Source of the DNA: Hordeum vulgare subsp. vulgare
Lineage: Eukaryota; Streptophyta; Magnoliopsida; Poales; Poaceae
Length of the DNA stretch: 64,000 nucleotides
NCBI RefSeq assembly: GCF_904849725.1
Contig: NC_058519.1
Span: 19,513,267-19,577,266, forward strand
Direction of reading: 5' to 3'
A program made the position numbers and the translations under genes. Shown here piece by piece: positions 51,970 through 64,000 of this stretch (positions within the stretch are counted from its first letter, which is position 1; the number at the start of each line of letters is the position of its first letter). The notes under the pieces were generated by a model. The model saw nothing but the letters and a program-made list of their open reading frames with translations, made no database searches and was not told the DNA's origin.

Positions 51970-52324
51970 AATTAGGCAGGAGCTTAATAGAGATAGAAAA
52001 AGAAGCACTCACACAGATAGCATCCCTCTCCTCTCCTGCAAAGAGTCCCACCCATATGCGCTCGATGTGCATCACTCGAGTCTAGGTCTAGAGAAACTAT
52101 CGATTCAGACGTAGCTCTTGAGTCAAGCTTGAGGGTGCTTTAAAGTTCACACTATGCAGGCTGAATAGTGTATGCGGGCAATTAATCAACCCACTTTCTT
52201 TTTACGAGTCTAGTTGGATCATATGCAAGCAACCAAATGGGTCCTAAAAGCTCGTGTTGTATGTGATGTGAGAAAGATTTTGAGGTTCATGAAGCATCAT
52301 CAGAAGTTGAAGCCATGTATATTA
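51970..52324. other. Noncoding, nothing recognised
   Basis: No gene. It contains GCAAGCAACCAAATGGGTCC (52228-52247), similar to a motif near 52518, possibly remnants of transposon ends. Confidence 0.35.
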
Positions 52325-52385
52325 CTCCCTCCGTTACATGATATAATAGCATATTTTACACTAGACACTAATGAAACGAAGGGAG
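52325..52385. mobile_element. Deleted Stowaway MITE remnant
   Basis: It starts CTCCCTCCGTTACATGATAT after TA and ends ATGAAACGAAGGGAG. Only 61 bp, so the centre is mostly lost; the right TA is mutated to TG. Confidence 0.65.
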
Positions 52386-54175
52386 TGCCAAACGGTCGAA
52401 AAAGTGGAAGATTCACTTCTACCTACTTTTATCAATTTTCATAAAAATTCTCGAAAAAAACTTTCATACAAGTTCTCAAAAGAAAAACTTCCATATAAGC
52501 CAACCTACTTTTTACCAAGCAACCAAATGCGCCCTATGTTGCATCATCCGGGATGTATTCCGCGATGAATGTGGTTAGAATTGTACTCCCTTCATTTCAT
52601 AATGTAGTGTGCCGCATTTTTTTGATTTAATTTTCACTATGAATTTAAGCAATGTAGGCGATTGCGGCAAGAACAAAAAATATACTATTGAAAACTTCTT
52701 TCGAATACGAATTCAATGGTATAACTTCTGCTTCTGCCGCAGTCACTCATGTTGGCAGGGCCGGTCCTGAGATTTTCGGGGCCCGGGGCGAAACTTACAA
52801 CGGGGCCCTTAGAATTTTTTTACTATCTTTATATACAAGGTCACTACTGATAGAATCGATATATGGATAATAAGACATAGCTTCTCTAAAGTTGTATCAT
52901 CACACACTTGTTGGTGGCCATGGTGTGATATTCTCTTATTGTGCCTGCATGGGGAGTTAATGATAGCGCATCTCCGGCTAGGACACATAAAAGATCAAGT
53001 GTACGTTGCAAGCATCTGGAGAGGGGATGATTGCACACGATATCAAGGCAAATATTTTTTTACCATACAATGATTTTGCAATCACACACGTTGGTGGATG
53101 GGAAATTATTTTTGTATGACGAGACCTTAATATCGAACAGTCATACTCACCTCTACATACATACTAAGACCAGTGTAAGATATCCAAAAATATACAACAT
53201 CTAAAATAAAGTTGATGAAATAACCGGTTGTCAATTTAGAACATGGAATCGACCTCTTTAAAAAATGCATAAATTAGTATTTGATACAAAGCAACAGAAA
53301 CAAGAGTACCGCCCGTGTGACCCTTGCTTCGCTATCGTCGTGGTGCCCACGTCGCACCTTGTTCCGAGCTGGTCATAGCTCTTTGTCACTAGACTTAGTT
53401 TTCTTTTTTAGGTATAGGGTTGTTTACCAATGTACTGGATAGTCTGCAGGTATGGATGTATTTTTTAATTTTTTTGTTGTACTTTCATGATTAATGATAA
53501 ACAGACAAAATGTTTTCCAAAAAAAAATAGCTTGCTATAGCAACAAACTTGTCTACAAGATTTCTTTGATGGCGTGACTTTTCTGCAAGATATTTTGACC
53601 TGGGAAATTATGCAAGAATTTCTTTGGAAGCAAAAGTAAAATCCCGTAGTTTTCTGCTTTTTTATTTATAGTCTAATAACATATTGTATTAGTTCCCTTC
53701 TGAACCGTACGTTTTTTAGACAATGCTGAATCGTACGTGTCCTGTCTAGATTTGATGGAGGATTGGCGCACATCCGCTTAATCGCCAGCATGCAAAAGAA
53801 AGAAAGATAGGCCCAAGGCCCTGTTTACTAGAGGAGAATCTATACTACTAATAAAAGATCAAGCGAAAACTTCTCTACGTACACATAATTATTACCCCCA
53901 CAAAAACAAACACCAATCACCACCACACAATTAAACAACAAATTACAATCTAACGGCCTTTCACCATCCATGCACCACCACCGTGTGCATTTACCAAATT
54001 AACTAAGGCTGACCGTGCTCCACCTCCTCTTACAGCGAAAAACTGTTGCACCTCCACGAAAAAAAGGAGCCAATCAAGTACGGAAATTTAGGAAGAATTA
54101 ACGGGAGCCCGTCGCCCTGGCCTGCACCTTCGCCGTCGCCTCCGCGTCCAACTCCCCCTCCCCGTCCGCCTGGCG

Positions 54176-54950
54176 GTGTCTGGCTCCGGTCATGGTAGCA
54201 GTAACCAGCGCCGCCGAACCGAACAGGACAGGCCGGGAGGCGGCAAGAAGGGTGGCGGAGCGGGGTCGGACCGGGATGCGAGGTGGGCGGAGCAGCTGCT
54301 GGGTCCTTGCGCCGTCGCCGTCGAGGCGCGCAACCTGTCCCGCGTGCAGCACCTCTTCTACGTGCTCGGCGAGATCGCGGCCTTCTCCGGCGACGCCAAC
54401 CACAGGCTTGTCGCGTACGGGCTGCGGGCGCTCTCGCTTCGCCTCCCTGCCGCGGTTGGCCCCGCGGCCGCCGCGGCCGTGAGGGTGTCGGCCGCATGCG
54501 AGTGCCGGATGCCGTCGTTCGCCAACGCGGAGCCACGGCTGTTCCGCGCGTCCCTCATCAAGTTCCACGAGGTCAGCCCGTGGTTCACGCTTCCCAACAT
54601 GCTGGCGAACGCCGCCATCTCGCAACTGGCACGTCTCGCACGGGGTGCAGTGGCCGACCTTGCTGGAGTCCCTCACCCGCATGGTCGCCGGACGGGCGCC
54701 GCCATCCGTCCGGCTGACGGTCGTGGCCACCCCGCAGGTGCCCTTCTCGGCCTCGCCTCCGGGGTACGACTTCTCTCTGCACCTCCTCCGGTACGCCAAG
54801 TCCATTAAGCTGGACCTCGTGATCGGCTGCGCCGCCTCACTAGACTCCGCGCACGGCTTCTGCACCGCTCCCGACGAGGCGCTCGTGGTGTGCCTCCAGT
54901 TCCGGCTGGGCCATGTCACCGCCGTGGAGAGGACGGACATCATCCGCAGG
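54176..54950 (+). pseudogene. GRAS-domain gene fragment, first part (NSP1/SCL-like)
   Basis: Plus-strand translation shows a GRAS-like domain: [50 protein letters not shown] (leucine-repeat I region), then [20 protein letters not shown] deletion/frameshift at about 54615-54640 removes most of the VHIID region. The frame then changes to [18 protein letters not shown] and continues through VRLTVVATP and [15 protein letters not shown] to 54950. GRAS proteins are plant transcription regulators; the sequence style suggests the NSP1/SCARECROW-like group. The N-terminal variable region and a clear start are missing. It is broken and is not expected to be functional. Confidence 0.75.
54946..54950. 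repeat. Target-site duplication GCAGG, left copy
   Basis: The match is at 57500-57504, flanking the 54951-57499 insertion. Confidence 0.85.
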
Positions 54951-57499
54951 TGAAAGGACGTGGATGTCGCCTAGAGGGGGGGGGTGAATAGGCGCTTTAA
55001 AATAATTAAGGTTTAGGCTTGAACAAATGCGGAATAAAACTAACGTTTAATATGTCAAGCACAAAACCTACAAACAACTAGGCTCACCTATGTGCACCAA
55101 CAACTTATGCTAAGCAAGATAAACAACTAAGTGATAGCAAGATATATTACAATAAACAATATGTCTATCACAAAGTAAAGTGCATAAGTAAAGGGTTCGG
55201 GTAAGAGATAACCGAGGCACGGGGAGACGATGATGTATCCCGAAGTTCACACCCTTGCGGATGCTAATCTCCGTTAGAGCGGTGTGGAGGCACAATGCTC
55301 CCCAAGATGCCACTAAGGCCACCGTAATCTCCTCATGCCCTCGCACAATGCAAGATGCCGTGATTCCACTAAGGGACCCTTGAGGGCGGTCACCGAACCC
55401 GTACAAATGGCAAACCTTGGGTGCGGTCACCGAACCCGTACACGTGGCAACCCTTGGGGGCGTTACCGAACCCGTACAAATTGCTCGGGGCAATCTCCAA
55501 AACCTAATTGGAGACCCCGACGCTTGCCCGGAGCTTCACACCACAATGATTGAGCTCCGAGACACCACCAAGCTTCTAGGACGCTAAAGCATCCGCGAAG
55601 AACAATATCTAGGGTACTAAGTACCAAAGGTAATAAGCTTCTCAAACTTCACTTCCACGTATCACCGTGGAGAACTCAAACCGATGCAACTAATGCAATG
55701 GCAAGAACACACGAAGTGGTCAAGTCCCTCACACTCAAATCCCTCCACAACAACGAAAGCTATGGAGAAATATGAGAGGAAGAACAAGGAGCTCACAAAG
55801 AACTCCAAGATCAAGATCCAAGGGGTTCCCCTCACATAGAGGAGAAAGTGATTGGTGGAGATGTGGATCTAGATCTCCTCTCTCTTCTCCCTCAAGAACA
55901 AGCAAGAATCATTGGAGGGATTGAGAGTAAGCAAGCTCTAAGAATGTCAACAATGGAGGTAGAACAAGAGCTCAACGAATGGATAAGGCCAAGGGGGAAG
56001 AAGACCCCCTTTATATAGTGGGGGAAGGAATCAGACCGTTACCCCCACTCTCTGCCCGAGCTCCAGCGGTACTACCGCTGGCTGCAGCGGTACTACCGCT
56101 GGCACTCCAGCGGTACTACCGCTGGCTGCAGCGGTACTACCGCTGGCACTCCAGCAGTACTACCGTTGGGCCCCTGGTAGTGCAAAGGCACTACCACCGC
56201 CAAGAAAGTCTTCGCAAAAAGGTCCGTCCACGAACAACCGCTAGGCAGGCGGTACTAAGCTCCTGGAGCGGTACTACTGCTGACCAGGGGCGGTACTACC
56301 GCCAGCCAGCGGTACTACCGCTAGGGCCAGCGGTACTACCGCCAACTCTAGCGGTACTACCGCTAGGTCCAGCGGTACTACCGTTAGGTCCAGCGGTACT
56401 ACCGCTCGCCACTGAAACAGCCATAACTTTCGCATACGAGCTCCGAATCGAGCAAACCCAAGCTTGTTGGATTCAGGACGACAAGAGCTATCCAAACAGG
56501 AAATCTTAAGACCGTGCAGATATGAAAATGCCAATGATATAGAGATGTGAGTCCTCTATGAATGAAGAACCGGCAAAAACTCCAACATCGAAAACATCAT
56601 AGTAGATGCATATGGACTCCGTTTTCGATGAACTCGAGCTTGTCACGAAGATGACCATAAGCTCTAAAACTCACAAAGAGAAACACCAAACAAGAACCAA
56701 GAAGTATGATGCAAGGATGCAAATGGTTTGAGCTCTCAACGAACGATACGATCAAGCTACTCACTTGAGAGCCCCCCTTAATAGTACAGCAATCTATCCT
56801 AACCAGAAAACCTATCAAGGGCAAACCTATACCTTGCACCTCGTCCTCTTGAGCTAGATGATGATGATCTTGACTTCCTCAAGATGGACCGCCTTTCTTG
56901 ATTGCGTTGGCTTGATGAAGACTAGTTGATTGCTCCCCCATACTCACTATGGGTGAGCCACTCTTCAGCATATCTTCACAAGTCCATTGCCACCACAATG
57001 GACGGCAAGCTTCAAGCATCATATCTTCGTGCTGATCCACTTGAACTTGCACATCGCAATCTTGATGACAATCACAACTTGACGTCATACTTCATGGGTT
57101 GTATGAGATCTTCTCTTTGACGCAAGCCCATGGAAACACACCTAACCCCCACATAGAACTCTCACGAAGACCATGGGTTAGTACACAAACACGTAATGGA
57201 CAATGCTTACAATACCATGGGATCACTTGATCCCTCTCGGTACATCTTGTACGCTTTGTGTGTAGATCATCTTGATTTACTCTTTGTCTGAGATCTTGAT
57301 CAACCTTGTGTCTCTATGACCATTTTTTGGATAATACCTTGAATACCACCTTGGTCATCATATAAACTCCTTGAACCCAACAGATGGACTTCAAGAAGTG
57401 CCTATGGACAAATCCTATAAATATAACTTAAGGCAACCATTAGTCCATAGGAATTGTCATCAATTACCAAAACCACATATGGAGATATATGCTCTAACA
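54951..57499. mobile_element. LTR-like insertion (probable solo LTR) with 5-bp TSD
   Basis: 2549 bp, starting TGAAAGGACGTGGATGTCGC and ending ATATATGCTCTAACA, flanked by GCAGG. TG...CA ends and a 5-bp duplication with no internal gag/pol fit a solo LTR. Read on the minus strand it starts TGTTAGAGC. The interior includes the AGCGGTACTACCGCT minisatellite and no gene I can support. The sequence type feels common in Triticeae, but I cannot name the family. Confidence 0.7.
56065..56406. repeat. Palindromic minisatellite, AGCGGTACTACCGCT units
   Basis: About thirteen units of a 15-base near-palindrome (arms AGCGGTA/TACCGCT around one base) are spaced about 20 bases apart, with a gap at about 56166-56245 holding a GTAGTGCAAAGGCACTACC inverted motif. 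Each unit can form a small hairpin. It belongs to the LTR-like insertion. Confidence 0.85.
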
Positions 57500-57504
57500 G
57501 CAGG

Positions 57505-57944
<440 letters not shown>

Positions 57945-60930
57945 CAGCGGCAGCTGAGCTGGGATACCGACGTCACGTCATGGTTTTGATGGCGACCGCA
58001 CGTCCCGGGATTGGTGGACGACGAGGCTGATACGGTCACGTGTGACGCTCGCTCGCCGGGGAAAAGCATATGCCGTTTGCGGCATGCACGTCTGCAGCTT
58101 TGACCGGAGAGCTGCTCGCCGGCCGCCGGAGCTGGGCGGCGGTCCGTCCGGCCGGTGGGAAGGACGTACGCGAAACGTAAGCGCGTGCGGCGGTGTAGTG
58201 CAAGCGCCTGGCTCCAGATGCTGACTGCACATACAAAAGATGCTGACTGCGAGGCGCTTGCACTAGGATAATGGAGATGGTATATACTCCGAAGGCATGA
58301 AGACAGGTATTTGCTCCAGGTGAGATATATGCATGTGTTATGAATTGTCGTTTCGAGGAAAACAATTGTGGAACTCGATGTGTTTTATGTTTGTTTGTTT
58401 TAAAATTTGCAGCTGCTAAGTTTCTGAAGCTTCGTCGTCATACTTTGTGGGTTGTTAATTAGTAGTAGAATTCTTATGCATTCTACTATTGTTTATAGGA
58501 AACTCAAGATATGATGGTTCCGTTTTGGACGAAAAAGAAAAGTAGCACCACTGTGTTAACCCAATGCTTAGGTGATCAACTTGGCATATGTAAATTTCCT
58601 GCGTTCTAATTTTTTAGCCCTTGTGATTCTTGAAGTAGGGCCTTCCGAATGTGTGCACATTAAAGTCGAATAGCAAGATGGGTAGCTCGAGAGGCAAAGG
58701 GCAAGATGTGCAGACGGCAGCAATGTTCGAATCTTCTGGAACATGCAAGTCTATGGCAGGCGGCAGCTATCTGCAGACCTGAGAGGTGCAAGCCTGCTAT
58801 CCTGGAGGCCGTAATGAACCCTAAATCGATTCTTGTAGGTGCTCCTGTGTATTCATTTCCCAGGTAATGAACTCCTGACCCAATACTCTGTAATAATTTC
58901 CTCGCATATAATATAGTGCAGCAGCGGCTTGCTACCTTTGTCCCCCCAAAAAAAGAACTTCAAGTTTCAACTTCTGTCAAAATTTGTTACTACAATTAAA
59001 ATTATTTAATTATAGGCTGATGATATGAAACACAGTTTGAAACTGAACCAACTACCAACTTCAAATGATGTTGAATAAGAATCTTTTCTGAAAAAAAAAT
59101 ATTGAATAATCTGTGATAATTCCTATCTTTATTAATCAGCTTACATTTTTCAAGAATGGCAAAATTTTAAAGCATGTCAAATATGAAGAAAAATTCTCCA
59201 AGGACATGATGAGGATCTTGAATTTTTTTCTTCATATTAAAAATTGAACTGGTTGCGAAGTTTATTGCAACATTCCCCGCAATTTTTTTTTTGCAACATC
59301 ATGTAAAATTTCTCCGGTGACAAAAAATATGTAGCCACCAAACCTAACCCTCACCCCTGTGATGATCCCCGTTGTCCAGATTTTTCTTGGTCCAAATCGA
59401 GTGCACCATGATCTCTACTCCCTCCATTTCTAAATATAAATCATTTTAGATGCTCTAATATGAAACTACGTACATATTCTAGAGTGTAGAGTCATTCATT
59501 TTACTTTGTATATAGCTTCTTAGGAGGCCCGGTCCTAGGGGTGTGCCACCTGTGCGGGTACTTGAAGCGGCTTTACTAACATTCGAATGTTGTTTGACTA
59601 AATCCTTTTAATTAACCAATTACAGTGGCAGAGCAAGATGGGATAGCTCGAGAGGCAAAGGGCAAATACATCAATTAAATGGTTGGGGTTTAATGTAAGT
59701 TTTTTTGCAATTAAAACTGCAATTTTCCATCTCGATTATGTCCATGATTAAGTTTTAATTGTGGGCACCAGCAGGAGATCAACCGCTCCGTCCTCTGCCA
59801 GGTCACCGCCGCCGGGGATGTGGATGCACGTGGGTCTGTCGGTCGCTGGAAGACGAGGTCGCGTGCGTGTGGAGCACTGGTCTCCTCCCTGTCGTTGTCG
59901 ACCTCCCTGTTGCCAGTGACAGAGATCAACTGTTGGTGGACCGACCGCTGACAAACGAGGTCGCATGAGCGTGGACGCACAACGGAGATTAACAGTAGCC
60001 GGCAGGAGATCAATTGTTGTTTGTTTTCTCTATCTCACATAGGAAAGCTCTTGATTACCAAAATGCTCAATCATGTGCATATTTGCTACCCTGATAGGAA
60101 AGAATGATATAAAACTGAATTGCAAACATCTGTAGTAGAGCATCCAGCATAAAGGGTTGTGGATGTCCTATTGCTGCATGAACTGAACCAATGATGTTTT
60201 GCAAGTAATTTCTTTTTTGTGGCATCAACACGAGGATGGGATACATAATTGAGAACATCATGTGTTCATAATATATTTTGTGCTAGCAACTGAACCAAGG
60301 ATGCTTATGGCAAGTTTAATCGCAATATAAATCATTTGGTTTGGAAACACGCCTGCTAAAAAATAGTTTGTTATTTTTTTCTTAAAATCTTCAACCTACT
60401 ATGTGAAGCAGTTCTCCTTTGTATTATATCTGAGATCCATCTGTTTATATCTAATTTTAGTGATATAGAAATCAAAATTGATTTTTGATTTATTCACTCT
60501 TTTGTAAGCACTTATCTTTAGATGACACATTTTATTGTTCTGGTGTTCCGTTTTACTATGGGGTTTGATTTTATCAACCTGATTCAGTCTTTCTTTTGCA
60601 AATTATTTACAAAAGAAAATGGTTAGGGATGAAGAGTTGAAGGACTGAAGCCAGATGTTCCTAATCAGGAAAATGACTGGCTCAATTCCTTTGAAACAAG
60701 GCCAACGCTATGTGCCAATATTAATATTGCAACCATGTTTACTTGGTCCAATATCGTATAGCAATGTATGGTTCATGCATGCACTTTTTATCATTCATTT
60801 TTATTATTCAAAATCTCTATATGATCATCATAGATGTTGCTATTACATGGATTTATTAGTATTTTTCATGTGTTGTATGGATGTTACTTAATCTCAATAT
60901 GAAAACAGAATTTAGTACCCACACAAATTT
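57945..60930 (+). other. Noncoding remainder of the Helitron
   Basis: No gene supported. It includes GC-rich DNA after the GRAS end (to about 58260) and AT-rich DNA after that. A 33-base motif is present twice (58673-58704 and 59633-59665), and a half Stowaway end is at 59418. Confidence 0.5.
59418..59510. mobile_element. Half of a Stowaway MITE
   Basis: Starts CTCCCTCCATTTCTAAATAT after TA (59416-59417). The matching right end is missing, so the right boundary is approximate. Confidence 0.5.
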
Positions 60931-61276
60931 CATAAGATGCTTTGATCGACACGTGCGTTGCACGTGCATGGTTACTAGTACTACTAAAAGAATGAAATGA
61001 CAAAGTCCAGATCTGCAGCACCCATCACTCCAAACGGTTTGGCTTTCTTCTTCCTGGAGAAGAAAAGCTTCTACTGCTCTAATGGCCCCTCTGGCCACCC
61101 CATGGTTTGCATAGGAGTACTTGCACATATCTAAGATGGGGGCCCCTTTGATTTGGGGGCCTGGGGCGACCGCCCCTCCCGCCCCCTCCTCAGGGCCGGC
61201 CCTGATGTTGGCTAAATTTATGATTAAACTTAAATTTTGAAAAACATGAAAGCACTATATTATGAAAGAGATGGAT

Positions 61277-61605
61277 TATTGGTTAGTACGGACTAGTGAG
61301 TTTGTAAAAGCACTTACAAAATCAGTCTGGTTTCAAATAATGCAAAGATGATTGTAGTATGGGCAGTCCCGATTTTTTTTTATGCGGACAGGTGGGAGAT
61401 CCACGCTCTTTTTTCTTTTTCTTTCTTTCTTTAAGAAAAGTTCCACATTCTTTTTTGAGATATGGATACCTGAATATGCATCAACTATATAGAGGTTGTC
61501 TAAATTTGGATATAGCGAGTTGGCTGCGAGCCTTCGACGGTAAGGTATCTGTCGGACCGACCGACGAGTCAATAATGTCATCTCTATCTTTCTGTTTCTA
61601 CCGAA
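61277..61605. other. Noncoding, nothing recognised
   Basis: AT-rich DNA with T-rich and TTTC runs near 61373-61436 and no gene-like frame. Confidence 0.4.
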
Positions 61606-62533
61606 GAGCATCTCCAACAGCCGCGCTATACTAGCGCCGCGTTGTAAAAAAAAGGGACTATAGCGCGCGCGCAACGCGGCCGACAGCTCCAGCGGGCGCG
61701 TAAAAAACGCGCGCGCGCTAAAACGAGTTGGGCGCGCTGGCCATAGCCTCATCCCGCGCGGTTAATTTCGGGCGTCCACTTCCGCGCGCGGCAGACTCAA
61801 GCGCGCGCGCGAACTCGCCCTTTCCTTCCTCCTTCGCACCCGCGCGCGCCGGCGCCAGCGCCCCGGCCACCATGGACGCGCACACCGGCGCCCCGCTGAC
61901 CCCGCTGTACAGCCGCGACCCTCCCGCCGCCGCCGCCGCCGCCGCAGACGCCGCCGCCGCCGCCGCCGCCGAAAACCCTAGCGCCGCCGCCGCCGCCGCC
62001 ACCGGAGCTCCGCCGACCGTCGGCCTCGCGCGCAGCCTCTTCTTACCGCTGCGGATGACCACGCCGACGGGTGGCGTCGCGCCGGCGCCGTCCCGTGCTG
62101 CCGCCGCGCCGTCAAAGCTCCCCAATGCGTCGGAGCCGAAGAGAGGAAAAACATCCGCGAAAAAGAAGGCGGCGGACGGCTCCGGCAGCTCGAAGGTGAA
62201 GAAGAAGCTTGCAGGGCGGCGGACGGGCGCGCGTCTACCGAAGCGCCGATGAGCTCACTCTTTGAGCCGGCGGCCGACGCGCACCACGTGTTCGACGAAA
62301 TGCTCCCAAGCGCCGATGAATGTTTCAAACTATTTTGTGTCCATATGCCCTATATTTGAAAGCTGCTGGAGCGGCGCGCGCGCTGCATTTTAGCGCGCTG
62401 CTGGAGCGGAGCGCGCGCTGCATTTTAAAGCTGCCGCTGGAGCCAGCGCTGCGCGACGCGGCAAATCAGGCGACTAGCACGCGGCAAACAGGTTTTTTAG
62501 GCGCGGCGCGTAGTGCGGCTGTTGAAGATGCTC
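61606..62533. mobile_element. Harbinger-like element, deletion derivative
   Basis: The ends GAGCATCTCCAACAGCCGCG and the complement of GCGGCTGTTGAAGATGCTC form inverted repeats of about 20 bases. Flanks are GAA and TAA, an imperfect 3-base duplication. The interior is extremely CG-rich (GCGCGCGC runs) and carries one truncated ORF. Length 928 bp, so no transposase. Superfamily assignment rests on end style, flank and the ORF. Confidence 0.6.
61872..62252 (+). CDS. Alanine-rich N-terminal ORF fragment of Harbinger-like element
   Basis: 126 codons, starting MDAHTGAPLTPLYSRDPP, followed by poly-Ala runs encoded by GCC repeats, then a Lys/Ser-rich basic tail (GKTSAKKKAADG). After the stop another frame reads MSSLFEPAADAHHVFDEMLP (about 62250-62308), suggesting one shift within a longer ancestral frame. 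Proteins of this style occur as the non-transposase (Myb-like/NAM-associated) ORF of plant PIF/Harbinger elements; that link is from memory of family style. The DNA-binding part is absent, so it is likely a relic. Confidence 0.4.
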   Translation: MDAHTGAPLTPLYSRDPPAAAAAAADAAAAAAAENPSAAAAAATGAPPTVGLARSLFLPLRMTTPTGGVAPAPSRAAAAPSKLPNASEPKRGKTSAKKKAADGSGSSKVKKKLAGRRTGARLPKRR

Positions 62534-62979
62534 TAAAGCATGACAAAGGGGCTGCAACCACCGAAATAATGCACGTGAGTACGATGCAGCCGTCGGTCTC
62601 GTTTGCTTGGGCAAGACGTGGATATTTATCCACTTCAAGATATTTACAAGCTTTGACACGTTGGCTCTCTTTTCTATCTGCATATACATCTATCTATATG
62701 AACCAAAGTGAAATTCTCTCACCGTTTCAAAAGTCAAAATTACTACACTACGACTTATATTTTCGGATTGAGGGAGGAACTAATTTTAGAGGAGAGTTAA
62801 CTCTTGGTCTAGCCGACATATATACGTATATCTGGTAGGATCAACACGTACCAAGGCAAGGCTTTAAATCCATATAATCAAGGTGGCTCCCTCCACGCCT
62901 AACTTGGCAGAGAGCGAGCTGGCCAGAGCAACGGAGCGGAGGCGTTCGGCACGGCGAGGGTGTGTACCTAGGCTCATAA
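62534..62979. other. Noncoding with a Stowaway-like end
   Basis: No gene. TACGACTTATATTTTCGGAT followed by TGAGGGAG (about 62747-62774) looks like a single Stowaway right end; its partner is not evident. Confidence 0.4.
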
Positions 62980-63331
62980 AAGCAACTCTAGCAGACCCCT
63001 CATTCGTCCGGCCCGTAAAACGTGTTTGCAGTTCGTGTAAAACAGTTTTTACGGGTTGGTCCAGGCTGACACAGATACAGTCTTCCCTAACGGACCCGTA
63101 AAAAAACATATTCACAGAATATGCTTTGGTGGGGGAAAAGCACGGGCTGAAATGTCTCCTCCCCCTCCCCCAACCGCTTTCGGTCATATGCGAGGCACCG
63201 CAGCGGCGAGGTGGCCAAGATTTTACCGTGCCTCGCAAAAAATATTTACAGATCGGAACGGGATGCAGGATCGGATCAGGCAGGTTTTCCGTACGGATCG
63301 GAGCGGGATGCGGGGTCTGCTAGAGTTGCTC
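62980..63331. mobile_element. Harbinger/Tourist-type MITE with TAA duplication
   Basis: 352 bp. AGCAACTCTAGCAGACCCC (62981-62999) is perfectly inverted at 63312-63330 as GGGGTCTGCTAGAGTTGCT. Flanks are TAA at 62977-62979 and 63332-63334, the usual 3-base target of PIF/Harbinger elements. The interior is noncoding. Confidence 0.85.
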
Positions 63332-63334
63332 TAA

Positions 63335-64000
63335 TAATGAAGCAGCTAACTAGGGAAGAGAGTGCATGTGGTCGGCAGGATGTATAGTAGGCACTTTGTT
63401 TCCTTGCGCTTCGTTTCTGCTCGACCGATTATCTAGCTGCCGTCGTGCTCTCTGCTGCCTGGCGACGAGCGTGGTACGATGATGTCTGGCCGACACCCCG
63501 ACGAGCCAGTGAAGTTTGGCATCTTCCCTTCCCGCCGAAAGCATGACATGGGACCGCAGCGCAGCAACCACCCAAGAGCAGTGCTACAATGACATGTCAC
63601 ATGTTGCCCAATCTCAGTCTGCCATCCACCTCACTTTGCAGATATTTATATATCAGTTTATATCCGCTTTAGGATAATTATTAGCACAAGTTTGAAAGTT
63701 GGGGCAGCTCATTTCTTGATGACATGATTAACTTTTGGCTGCGATTACTCTTGGCCAAGGGGGACTCATCTCGTTATCTTATCTGTTTTAACGTAGTACA
63801 TACACTTATACATATACACATACACTTATTGTTATGACGCACATACATCTTATTCATGTGAGCATATTTTAAAGACTAGACCGACACATTATTTTGAAAT
63901 TAACAAAGTCGTCAGGGATGTCCCCGTGTTCGACGAACTTCCTCCACTCAAGGCACACTGCAGAAGGCCTAAATAAACCAAGAAAAACGCGAATATCAAT
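63335..64000. other. Noncoding, nothing recognised
   Basis: No convincing gene or element end to the window edge. It contains a short ACATACACTTATACATATAC-type repeat near 63798-63830. Confidence 0.4.

Noticed and set aside
54098..54943. 281-codon antisense frame opposite the GRAS fragment
   Set aside because: GC-rich shadow; the plus strand has clear GRAS motifs.
56274..56534. Repetitive VVPLDLAVVPL-type frame as a structural protein
   Set aside because: It is the translation of the palindromic minisatellite, not a protein gene.

Overview
The window looks like nuclear DNA of a Triticeae grass (wheat, barley or a relative). It is mostly nested LTR retrotransposons of two well-known cereal types: Angela/BARE/WIS-like Ty1-copia elements and Athila-type Ty3-gypsy elements with tRNA-Asp-type primer sites. 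It also holds CACTA, Helitron, Stowaway and Harbinger-type DNA elements. I recognise one intact host gene. All family names come from reading the sequence; no database was searched.

Layout. (1) 1-28252: a minus-strand nest of Athila-type elements. A decayed gag-pol element (1-5298) joins, through an LTR remnant, a second gag-protease element (about 5511-18464). The second element's gag is split by an 8.6 kb Angela-type copia element (9543-18146, target duplication TATCA). Its LTR is split by a third, gag-only Athila-type element (18585-26751, target duplication ATTAG). (2) 28253-39117: fragments of gypsy and old copia LTRs. These enclose a rearranged Angela-like unit (29418-38195, target duplication TTAGT) in which a plus-strand pol plus LTR module sits inside a minus-strand element. 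The module keeps an 885-codon pol reading frame. (3) 39125-40713: a small CACTA element with a 3-bp duplication (CAT). (4) 40714-45080: LTR scraps, a decayed gene of unknown function, a Stowaway-like MITE and a 382-bp Helitron. (5) 45081-49914: a six-exon, plus-strand gene for a prostaglandin E synthase 2-like (glutaredoxin/GST-fold) protein of 322 residues, with every splice junction in frame. (6) 50160-64000: MITEs and tandem repeats, then a four-level nest. A Stowaway MITE contains an 8.4 kb hAT-like element, which contains a 7.1 kb Helitron carrying a GRAS-type gene fragment, which is split by a 2.5 kb LTR-like insertion. Two Harbinger-like elements follow.

The genes do not form a pathway. 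The retroelement genes are gag, protease, reverse transcriptase, RNase H and integrase remnants serving element replication, nearly all broken. The PTGES2-like gene is the only likely functional host locus. The value of the window is in its insertion history, which can be ordered from exact target-site duplications.
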